This document shows positions 37,901-49,900 of a DNA stretch of 64,000 nt, piece after piece. The stretch comes from Episyrphus balteatus (Eukaryota; Arthropoda; Insecta; Diptera; Syrphidae). Made by a program: the position numbers and the translations under genes. The stretch lies in assembly GCF_945859705.1 (NCBI RefSeq), contig NC_079135.1:108526288-108590287 (forward strand). Reading direction: 5' to 3'. The notes beneath the pieces are model-generated. The model ran no database searches, was not told the origin of the DNA, and worked only from the letters and a program-made list of their open reading frames with translations. Position 1 is the stretch's first letter; every line of letters begins with the position of its first letter.

Positions 37901-40900
37901 AATTGCAATTTTTACGTTTTTTGCAAGAAACAACGTATGTAGGTATTTTGTAATGATTGCAAAAACTGACAGTTTCAAATAAGAGTATCGAATTTTGGAA
38001 ATTGTAACAATACAATTTTTTGCAAGTTTTAATTGCTTATGTGGACTTATTATGATAGTCTTATGACCTAATTCAAGTTGGCACATAAAAATAAATGTCC
38101 GGAAATGTTTTCCATGTAAGCAATTAAAAATTTGTGTTGACATCAGAATCTTTTAAAATTTATCACAAAAGTAATAAAAATTTTTGAATAAATGTAAGTT
38201 ACCAGTTTATTTTTCGAATTTGGCTCAGCATCTGCATCTTCTTGTAATGTCACAATATAACTTACAACATTGTTTAACACTTTCAAAATAATGTTAAAAA
38301 AAAATTTAATTCCATAACCGTAGCGAAGCACACAAGTCACAAGTTCTAGTTAACATACTTCACAATTACAAGCAAAACAAAAAAAAGTTATCGAGGCCTA
38401 CTTTTAGTTCGTACATCACATCCAGAGAAATAATATAAATAGTAGAAACTGACGGTATAAGTTGTAAACATATATAACTAAAGTAAAAGAAGAGAAAACG
38501 GCCTCCAAAGTAGGCAAAAAGAAGATTTACCCTAAAACAGGTAGAACATACTGATTACGTGCCCAGTTAAAGAGGTCCCGTCATCTATCGTTGTTATACT
38601 CACTTACACAGACAATCTGGCTAGATGGCTAACTGGCTATTTAGATCACATAGCGCATATCCATGATCAATTTAATGATCATTGGACATAATAAAAATTG
38701 TGTGCAATGACAATGCCTATGAATTACACGTAATCATTGCCACGAAATGGGAGTAAAATATATCAATTTTTATAGAATAAAATAGAAAACAAGAAAATCA
38801 TGGAATTCAATAAAACGATCGTCATACAAAGAACCTAAATGACGTTAGAAATGTCCCACGAATGATCCCTATAATTGCACAAACCTACTTTTTTTCGACG
38901 TAACTGGTTAATTTTGACCTAGTTTTTTCTTAATTAAATAAAATTTAATCAGTTTCCATGCATGGAGTGTTAAATATAATTTTTTTAATAATGCATACAA
39001 ACAAAATTTAAACAAATTCATGTAGGTAGCTACTTCCACAACCTACAACAAAATTATTCATACAAAAAATATTATTAAAAAATATAAAAGAGCATGTAAA
39101 ACGGTTATAAATTACAAGAACTCAAACCGTGTTGAGTTAAAACATGGATAACATATTAAAAATTATTATATTCATGCATGATAACAAACGCTATCATTAT
39201 TTAAACGTACGTACTACGTAGGTATACCTTTAAGTATCCAAGAAAAATTAATTTAATCAAACCGTCAAGATCTGAAGAAGATTATTATTATTTTCGTGTA
39301 GTGAGATTTTTGTTTTATTTTTAAAATATAATTGATTACAACAAAAACAGAAAAACAATTAAAACCTGATGTTGCATGCAAAACGAAACTAAATCAAATC
39401 GAATCTTATAAGTTAGTTTTTGTTCCTTATTCGTTGTTGTTGGCTATGATGTTGTTTTGAAAACCCATCAGGAAGACATTGAACTTTAAAATCGATGCCC
39501 ACTACAGAATTGCACTTGACTAGCTTTGTGGAACGTAATGATGTTAGCTTATATGATGAGGATGTATTTAAATCAAAATATTAAAATAGTTTAACAATCT
39601 CCGGAAACATCAAGAAGAAACCAACCTCTTTCGTGTTTCCTTAACATCTTTGCTTTGAAGCTCTTTAGGAATTAAATAATTAAATTACTTCAATATGTGT
39701 TTTAAAACAAGTTACGTTATTACGCCCTTGCTCTATTTATTTTTCCGTTTCATTTCACAATTTCAATCCTCTTTTTGACATTCCATTTCATTCAACTTCA
39801 TTTTATTTAATTTTATATCATAACATTTTATTCCATTTTATCTGATTTAATTTCACTATACTTTATTCCATTTCATTCCAATTTATTCCATTGCATTCCA
39901 CTTAAATCCATTTAATTTCATTTCATTTTATTTAAGTTCACTTCATTCAATTAAATTAATTACTTAATTTCATTCAATTTCGCTTCATTCAATTTCATTT
40001 CATTTAATATCATTTTATTTAATTTCATTTTATTCAATTTCATTTCATTCAATTTCATTCCAATTTAATCTCATTCAATGTTATATTGTTCAGTTTTATT
40101 TCATTTAATTTCATATCCTTCGATTTCATTTTTTTCGATTTCATTTCATTCAATTTAATTTCAATTAAATTCATTTAGTTCAATTTCACTTTGTTCAATT
40201 TCATTTCATTCAATTCCATTTCACTCAATTTCATTTCATTTCATTCAAATCCATTTCTTTCAAGTCCATTTCATTTAATTTCATTTGATTTCAATCAATT
40301 TCAATTCACTTCATTTCAATTCATGCAATTTCATTTCATTTAATTAAATTTTATTCTATTTCATTATTTTATTATTACCATTTCCCACGAAAAACAGAAA
40401 AAAACACTTTGAACACGATACTTACTCATCGATCCGGCAATTAATCAATCATCGATTGACAACAACTCTTGACACTTACTCTAGATCCATTCGTTAAGTT
40501 CAAGCCTGCACAATGCACACTTTGGCACTCCTATAAGTCTAGGGTTGCCAGATATATTTTGACGAAACTAGTAATCGAGATGTAAAATCCCGGACTTTCC
40601 CGGACAAATCAGGACACAAAAAAGAGTACAAATCTAGGACAAAAGGAATGCATAGTTTTATAAAAACAAAAAAAAGCGGAACAATCTTTTCAAAATTTAA
40701 CTAAAAATCACATTTTTAACCCTTGTTCCCGTAGCATTGAAAAATTGAACACGACCGACTCAGTTGGTATTGCCATGTTCAAAGGAGAGATCCTGAGAAC
40801 CCCGTCAAAAAAGCAATATCATACAACGTTCCAACACGAAATAGAAAGAAAGGTAGGCCTAAAAACTCCTGGTACAAGCAAATGCAAAACCACCAGCATT

Positions 40901-43900
40901 CAGTTGGCCTTAGAAATGGAACAATACAAAACCGGGAGGCTTGCCGCCGATTTCTGAGGTCAACCCGGCGAACCCCACAGGCGGATCACTAGTGTGAAGC
41001 AGTTACGTGGGATAGTTATGATCCCCTCGACATCGAGATCATAACAGCGCCGAGAAAAAGGAAGAAGAAGTTCCCGTAGCATTTTTTTCTTATTTTTTTC
41101 ACAAAAAATAAAAGTAAAAATTTTAGCTAATATTACAAAAGTTGGAATGTACATAGTTACAGTAAAAAAAAAATTTTAAATTCCATTAAAATCCAATTGC
41201 TCAAAATTTTAAACGATTTAGAGTCAATTTTTCAATCTTCTAATAAACAGTCAGTTAACTGTTCGACGAATAAAGTTATTAGGCTCATAAACAATCAGAT
41301 AAAAACATTGAATTTTTCAATCAAGAATAATTTATTCTACAAAATAACAAAAAAAAATTGTCAAATTCAAAAATATTTAAAATTAAACGTCATTTTTATT
41401 CATGATTGTTTTTGTTTTCTTGTGTTCCACTGTATTTTTTTCAAAATTCTTTCAAAAAAGCTTTGACAACTGACGCAATATTTTTGTTGAGATTATTCCT
41501 TAGAATAATTTTTATTCGTCTCTGAAAGAAACAGATAGATTTTAGCTATATCTGCTTGTTGAAAAATTGATTTTTTCTCTATCCTTAGGAATAAGTACTA
41601 AATGACTGTTTAACTGACTATTGAAAAATTGGCCCTTAGTTAAATGCTAATAGAATTTTTAGTAAGTTACTATTTAATCGTTTAAAATGTTGCACCTTGA
41701 GTCTTACAATAAGGTACCTAATGTAATAAATAATAAAATTTAAATAAATTATTAAAATAAATTTTTGTTGGTCAGAGAAATCACTAACCAGTACCTCATA
41801 CGCACATTTTTGAGTTTTGATTATATTGGAACAGAACACAAAAAAGAATTGAGCAGATAATAGACCAAAATAAAAACGCCTCGCTTTTAATGAACTCGAT
41901 TCGTTTTTTGAATAAGGAATGAATTAAGAGTAGCATACAAAAAGTGAGATTTTTAAAGGCTTCAAAAGAGTACAATCCCGGACAATTGATAGAAACTATC
42001 CCGGACGTCCCCCACACAGCCATAAAAGAGTACATGTCCGGGAAAACCCGGACGCATGGCAACCCTATATAAGTCTCCACATTTGCATCATCTACATTTC
42101 CATACCAAAATGGTAATCGTTTGATGTTTTTTTTGAATTCCATATAGAACTCTAATAAAGTTCCACCCATTCGTATATACAAATGAAATTCTTCATTCGT
42201 AACATGGAATGCATTGTCCAAATGTTCATCCACTTAACATGCCTTTCGAGACACTACAAACATTCTTTATGTGCTTCATGCGCGCTATACTATAACGCCA
42301 TTCTCCCCTGGGGTTTGCAGTGCAGACGTCATAGCAATTCGCGCTAGCAAAAGTCTCGAAGAAGATCAAAGTTAACTACCGTAGCGACTGCACCTTACCG
42401 GCTTGGAGGTATCACAGCAAAACAATGTAAAATGCGCCATTTGAAACAATAGCAACTTGTTCCAGTGCACTTTAAAAGAGCTTCAAGTCTTTAAAAAGAG
42501 CGATGATGGTGGTCGTCGTTATTGCCGGTGTCGGTTCGGTGTGATAGACCGGACTTATATAAGCTCACAGGTTTTTTGAAGCTGATCTCCACGACACGTA
42601 TCGAATTCCCTCAAAGAGTGCAGTGAATGTAGAACTTGTTTTGTTTTGTATTGTTTTTGAGATTGTTCTGATACAAAAAAGAAACAGATTGTTTGTGTAT
42701 GTTCATTTTGTAAGATATTCTTTGGTTAAGTTAAGAAGAAGTGGTAAAACAGTGAAATGTTGCAGCAAGGTCAACAAGTGTGCTATACGATCAATGCAAC
42801 AATCTTAAGTGTTAAGTTGATTTACTATAATCTTGCAGAAGCTTATAATTTTGTACGTTTTGAAAAAAGAGAGAAGGGGGTGAGATGAGAGTGAGTTCGA
42901 TAGTAATTCTTGACCATGGCTGATGGAAAAAAATGTAAGACTGAACTGAAACCTATCATTTTTGCTACTACTGTGAAGTCAGCCTTGAACTGGGCCAGAA
43001 GTTAAATTGTGGATTGTGTTAATGTCGCAGTCACAATAAAGTGGAATAATTTTAGTCTCATATTCTATAAATAACATATTTGGTGTGCTTGGAGGTGAAG
43101 GATTGGTTTTTATAACCCTAAAATATAACGGTGATTAATTTATTATTTTTAAGAGGTTTATTGGTGACGAATTAAATAGAAACAAATTATTGCTTCGAAA
43201 ATCATCGAACATTAAATTTTTGGTTTGCCATTTGATATATACGAAATGGGTGCCTGACTTTGCATCAGGCACCCTCAATATTCTCAAGACCAATTTTGGT
43301 TATTATAGATAACATAAGTGACTATTAATAATTTGTTAACAGCAAACAGATCAAAGATCTTGAAAATAAAAAAACGACTTTTTCTTAAATCTTACTTGCT
43401 TGTATGATTTTGTACAAGACCTTTGCTCTGTGAAAAAGTTGTTGGCGAATGGAATCCCACAGGGATCAATTTTAAGATCTTTAATCTTTTCGTTTATAAT
43501 AAATCACAACAAAAACATTACTGTTAAAATAAGAGCCAAGTTCTCCTATGTTGAAATTATGCTGGCAAAAAAAGGATTGAGATATAAAAGTGTACCAAGT
43601 TCTAAAGTTTGGGTTCAAATTCGTATCAATAAAATTTTGATTGTTTACTTGACAATTTTTCTTTTAAATACCGATTTTTAAAGTTATTTCAAAAATTTGC
43701 CAAGTAAACAATCAAAATTTTATTGATACGAATTTGAACCCAAACTTTAGAACTTGGTACACTTTTATATCTCAATCCTTTTTTTGCCAGCATAATTTCA
43801 ACATAGGAGAACTTGGCTCTTTTTTTAACAGTAATGTTTTTGTTGTGATTTCACTACTTTTTGCAAGTTATGGCTGTAGAATTGAAAATCTCTATATTTG

Positions 43901-46900
43901 ATGAAAATGGGCAGTTGCCACGCCCCCTGGTTGAAATTCTCAGATTTTAAATTGTGTCCTTTGTATAAACTACCAGCTCTACCATTCTACCAAATTTCAA
44001 GATTCTACGATAATCAGAAGGGCTCTATAATATTTGATGAAAATTCAGCGGAAATGGGCGGTTGCCACGCCCCCTGGCTAAAATTCTCAAATTTTAAATT
44101 TTTTCCTTTGTATAAATTACCAGCTTTACCATTCTATCAAATTTCAAGATTCTACGATAATCAGAAGTGCTCTATAATAATTGATGAAAATTCAGTGAAA
44201 ATGGGCGGTTGCCACGCCCCCTGGCTAAAATTCTCAAATTTTAAATTTTTTCCTTTGTATAAACTACCAGCTCTACCATTCTACCAAATTTCAAGATTCT
44301 ACGATAATCAGAAGTGCTCTATAATATTTGATGAAAATTCAGTGAAAATGGGCGGCCACGCCCCCTGTCTAAAATTCTCAAATTTAAAATTTTTTCCTTT
44401 GTATAAACTACCAGCTCTACCATTCAACCAAATTTCAAGATTCTACGATAATCAGAAGTGCTCTATAATATTTGATGAAAATTCCGTGAAAATGGGCGGT
44501 TGCCACGCCCGCTGTCTAAAATTCTCAAATTTTAAATTTTTTCATTTGTATAAACTACCAGCTCTACCATTCAACCAAATTTCAAGATTCTACGATAATC
44601 AGAAGTGATCTATAATATTTGATGAAAATTCAGCGGAAATGGGCGGATGCCACGCCCCCTGAATTGAAAATCTCAAATTTTCGATTTTTTCCTCTATATA
44701 CACCACAAGTCCTATCACCGTGTAAAATTTCAAGTTTCTACGTTAACGGGAAGTTCTCCATAATTTTGATGATCTGTCAGTGAGTGAGTGAATCAGTCAG
44801 TCAGTCAGTCAGTCAGTCAGTTACGGTTTTTGCGATTTTTGAAGCCCTATATCTCAGGAACTACTCATCGTAAGAGGCTGAAATTTTGTGAGGAGTTTTG
44901 TTTCGACCAGCTCAACAAATGTAGCGAGTTTGAAATTTCTAACATCTTTGGTGTGGAAGTTAGAGGGGGGTCGAAAATGGCCTGAGTTGTTTCCTGTAAA
45001 TAAGGGTGTAGTGCCAAAGTTGCTAGAGAACTTGGCTGGGCACTACCATGCCCCTTGATGATCTGTCTTCCTGATGTTGTTTAACTTTATCTAGCCTTCA
45101 GCTTTGGAATATCATCTATGATTTGTACTAGCGTTATACGTACTATTGTAAGATGTTTAGGATTCGTAAAATAAATCGAACTCAAGATAACAATCAGACA
45201 TGACATTACGATGATAGAGAATGCGAAAAAAGTGGGACCCACAATTCTCTCTGCCTGTCTGTCTATCTATCTTGATGTGTAGATGTTGTTATGATTTCTT
45301 GAAATTGAAAATTTATTTTTAGGACCAAAATTAACGGTAATTGTTAATAAACAAAATGGAATAGGTTCTTTTTCTCAAAAACGGCTCTAACGATTTTGAT
45401 AAAAAAAAAATAAGTATACTGCCCTATTTTTGATACATACAAAATGCTTTTTTTAACCGTTATTAACAGTCTTTGCCATGGATCCGTTGTCTTGATTTCT
45501 GACTTTATCGTAACTTAACGGATTTCAACAAAAATTTTTGTTCAAAAACGTTTTAGTTGCTTTAATTTAAAAATTAAGAAAAAAATCTAAAAAGTGAATT
45601 TTTGATTTTTAATAAAATTATTCAATTTTTTTTTTTGAATAATCAATTTTTTCAAAACGGATTAATAAATTTGTACTTTAAATTTTGTTTGAACTTGTGA
45701 AAAAATAATTTCTTTAAAATGGTATACAATTTTTTTTTTTAATTTTCATAAAATCTTATACAAAAAACAACTTTAACCATTAGAGCAAGTACGTGCGACC
45801 CATTCGTTCATTTTATTAAAAAAAAATTGTATTTTAAGGTACTTTTACAATAAGCCCAATACATGAGAACCAGTCGTGAATTGTATTTATAATGGGCAGC
45901 GCATAGTGCGTTTTTTCATAAAATTAACTAAGAAATGGTAGAATGGAAGAACAAATTCATCTAGTTTATGGCGCTAGAAACATTTAAAAAAAGCAATTAT
46001 TTTATCTTAAATTCCTTAATGTCCTAAGACTCCTTAATGACACTTTTTTAAATAAATTTGTTTTATTGACTGGATCCAGATCAAAATTATTTATTACCCA
46101 TTCAGTACTTTTTTAGCCTTGTCGGAATGTTTTCAATTTCAAATAGCTGAACCAAGTTTCACAAACAAGACAAAACTGACAATTTATTTACATAGATTGA
46201 TCGATCCCAAGCCAAGTTTTGTTAAATACAAATTATGACTCTACAAAATACACACTTGTTAGTTGTTACAAATTTATTGTTTTTTGTATCCCGCTAATAG
46301 TCTGGGAAAATTATTTCTTCTTTCTTTAATATACTTACAAGTTACAACTTACTCACTGACTTCCAGTCAATTAAATTGCATCTTATAAATCTTTTCACTT
46401 TCAATCAAAAGGAAATGATCTGTTTCCTTCATCTTATAAAAAATATCTGCATACATATTTTTTTTTTTATAATATTTATTACTTTCACTTGTCGTGACAT
46501 CGATCGGTAGTAGTTGTAAAACAACTTGGCTTGTCGGTATCGTATTATGCAAATTATGTTTTGATTTCATTTTAGATTATATGCGGCTACGTAGGTATTC
46601 AAATTAAAAATTCAGATAATGATGCCTTTGAACTCATTAAGAGATGTATCTCTTCCTATTGAATCATCATCAAATTAATTAAGTCAAATTTACTCATCAT
46701 GAAATTCAATAATGTTATTTCTATATAGAAAGCGAAACTATGTGAGGAATGTGGAGCAATTACTTGCTTATTACAGTACAACTTCATTAATCCGGATATC
46801 CCAAGGTTTGCTGAAGTTATTAAAAAATATGCACTTAAAGAATTTAAATTGGAAAACATGTTTATGATAATTATACAATCCACGCAATTAAAACGATTCT

Positions 46901-49900
46901 CAAAAAAAAAAAAACATACTAAGTTTGAAGTTTAGAGATTAAAAATTATATTTATTATGTAAAATATTTTCCTTAAACTACATTTTAGTCAAGGCTCTTG
47001 AACAAAATGGTCTAGGTCCATACTTAAAACAAAGCCAACCGTGCAAAAAAATTTGGCTTCAATTGGGGTTATGTTACATAAATAACCCATTGAATTCTGC
47101 ACCTACCTTGCGAGTTATTAAATTGAATTCTTAAAGCAAAATGATATTATAAGAACTGGACTTAATTACCTTTAAGTTTAAATTATGCATAAACAAAAAT
47201 TTATGATCAGAAAAAAAACGGACTGTCTTAGTGCGTAATGGTTTTCAATTGAAGTTATATGAAAGTTATGTGCACATGATCATGCTATAAGAATTATTGT
47301 TATTATATAACAACAAGAGTAGTTTTAATTGGAATATTTTTGTTTATTATTAAATAGGTACAAACTCTGCGGTTAACGGTGGAAAATAACACTGGTTAAC
47401 AAGGGTTTTGTGGCCGAAACAAAAAATATACTTTTCTGAAGGTTTTCGGTGTGCTGAACTCGAATCCGAAGTCAAAAACAACTTATCAGCTCCTGTTTTT
47501 GAGATATTACCGTTAGAAAATGCAAAAAAACGTTTTTTGAGTTCTTCGGATATTATTCTTTTGTATAAGGAAAATTGTTTGAGCATATTTAGTAACGGTT
47601 TCCATCTTTCGATACCTGTTTAAATCTTTTCAATATCTTTTGTATTGCCCGAGATATCTTATAATGAAGTAAGTGGGTTTGGCTTCATATATCATAAAGA
47701 TAATGACGTTATAAAATGTATAAAAATACCAAACAGCTGAGGATATCTCGGGCAGTAAAAGAGATATAGGAAAGATTTAAACAGATTTAAAAAGGTGGTA
47801 TAGTTCTTATAAAAACTGTTACTAAATATGCTCAAACAATTTTCCTTATATAAAAGAATAGGGTCCGAAGTGCTGCATTTTCTAACGGTAATATTTCAAA
47901 AACAGGAGCTGATTAATTTTTTTTTACTTCGGATTCGAGTTCAGCACACCGAAAACCTTCAGAACAGTATATTTTTGTTTCGGCAACAAAAAAAAAAAGT
48001 TTAATTTTGTTAACCAGTGTAATAGATACCTACTAATGACCATATTGACCATTCCGAATCTGCCTACATAAGATTATATTTTCACAATTTTGGCCTTACA
48101 TTAGCTACAAAATTATAGCTGAAATTGCTTGTGTAGTAGTCAAAACTATAAGAAAATATAAGAAATTCGAGGAATATTAAAACAAAAAACTTGTGCATTC
48201 ATTTTGCATTAAATTTTTTTTCAGTGTAGACAGCGAAATTAAAGTTTTTTTAAAACTAAAATTAACGGTATACTTGTGATAAGACTAAAAAACAAAATGT
48301 TGTTAATTTAAAAAAACAGTTCTAATTATTGAAAAAAAATATTGAAATATTTTTTCGAAAATATAAAAAAAAAATGGTTAATGCCGGAAATGGACCTGCC
48401 TGTCAGTCGAGCACTTTACCCTTACCCTCTAGTTCAGTCTTTTATAAAAATAATAGTGCCAAAAAGGAATTTTTTTAGTTTTACGTTGTAATTTTTTTTT
48501 TCTCCGTGTATCGTCATTTAAACTCGTATTACTCGAAAAGGGGAAAAAAGGGGAAAAAACGGCGCTATTATTTCGAAAGGTAGAACGATATTCTTCATTT
48601 GAGAACTTAAATTGTAGAGGGCACTCGAAGGCAAACCAACTAAATCTCTAATTTAATGAAAATTGAGCTAAATAAAAATGGTTAAAATTGCTTCGTTAAC
48701 GAGCCCCATTACAATTAGCCTTAATGTTATTTAACAATAAAATTTATGTTTTTAGAAAGTATTAACCTTCTCGTTTAATATCCATAACAATTTAATACTG
48801 TTCACAATTTTTAACACCCGCTATCACTATCGCAAGTTCACACCTTATAACTGCAGCGATAAAAAAACTGTACCTTTTTTTATATACCGACTTTGAATGG
48901 CTATTAAAAAATGAAAAAAAGGGTAACCGTCAATTTTTTTTTGGTTTTGGTTCGATGGGAGATTGTAGAACGTTGTTTAATCATTGGATTTTAAAAAATT
49001 GACATTTACTTTTTTTATTTTTGACCTATGGCGGGACCCACTGTGCGTTTGTTTGACTTTCTCGTAGACGACACTAGCAATTTCAATGAGCATTTTTTGT
49101 ATAAAAACGTTTGAGTAACTATAGCATTATAATTTAAAAAAAAATCCAGGAGAACCAATTTCGGAAAAAAATAAAGTTTTTAATTTTATTCAATTTTTTT
49201 TTATGCTTCAATTAATGTTTCGTTTTTAATGGCTTTTGTAAATTGTTGCAAAGCATTATTCCAACACATTTACACTGACAAAAAAAAATGGTGAAGCGAT
49301 TCCCACAAGGTAAGTTTTTGTTACTGGACTTGTACTACTATCGCTTGTGTGCCTTCTGATAGAACGTTTTTTTTACCGACTTCAAAAAAGGAGGAGGTAT
49401 TCAATTCGTCTGTATTTTTTTTTTTTTGTGTTTGTTACCTCATAATTTTGGACTGAGTGAACCAATTTTTTTGTATTGGAAAGCTGGTAGCTGCAGAGTG
49501 TGGTCCCATTTTAATTTCGTTCAGTTATAGCCCAAATGAACTATTAAAATAACCATAAAACCCACTTTTGATCCATGGAAGTCGGTTTTGTTTTTTTTTT
49601 TATAAAAATGATTATTATTTTTGACTTTCTCCTAACACGACAATTTTAACGATTTTTTCTGTACTAATTTTTTTTTTATTTAGGTAGCTTAGTAATAAAT
49701 CAATATTTTAATTATACCTAAATAAAAATAACAAATTATAAAATTTAATTTTCAAAAAATAAGAAGTTTGGATTAAAAATAACGGCCCTTTGTAATATAT
49801 CCGAATCCAGCGAAAACTCAATTTTAACAAAAAATCGAAATCCAGGGTTCAAATCCCCAGACAGCTCAATGCATACTTTTTCTAAATTTTATTTTTTTTT

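Larger units (their letters stand above)
40540..42067. mobile_element. hAT-type element, 1528 bp, with perfect 8-bp target duplication
   Basis: The ends TAGGGTTGCCA and TGGCAACCCTA are flanked by TATAAGTC on both sides (40532-40539 and 42068-42075). Subterminal CCCGGAC motifs are clustered at both ends (40589-40608 and 41965-42053), as expected for hAT transposase binding regions. No transposase frame remains, and other repeats have inserted into the interior. Confidence 0.85.

Noticed and set aside
41796..42233. 145-codon frame on the - strand
   Set aside because: It spans the right border of the hAT-type element and its target duplication, so it cannot be an ancestral gene.
43898..44608. 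236-codon and 154-codon open frames (also 31960-32424)
   Set aside because: They result from a 147-bp tandem unit whose length is divisible by three. There is no independent sign of coding, so they are kept only as a finding to test.
49840..49865. B-box-like GGTTCAAATCCCC
   Set aside because: No A box at a suitable distance and no tRNA fold.
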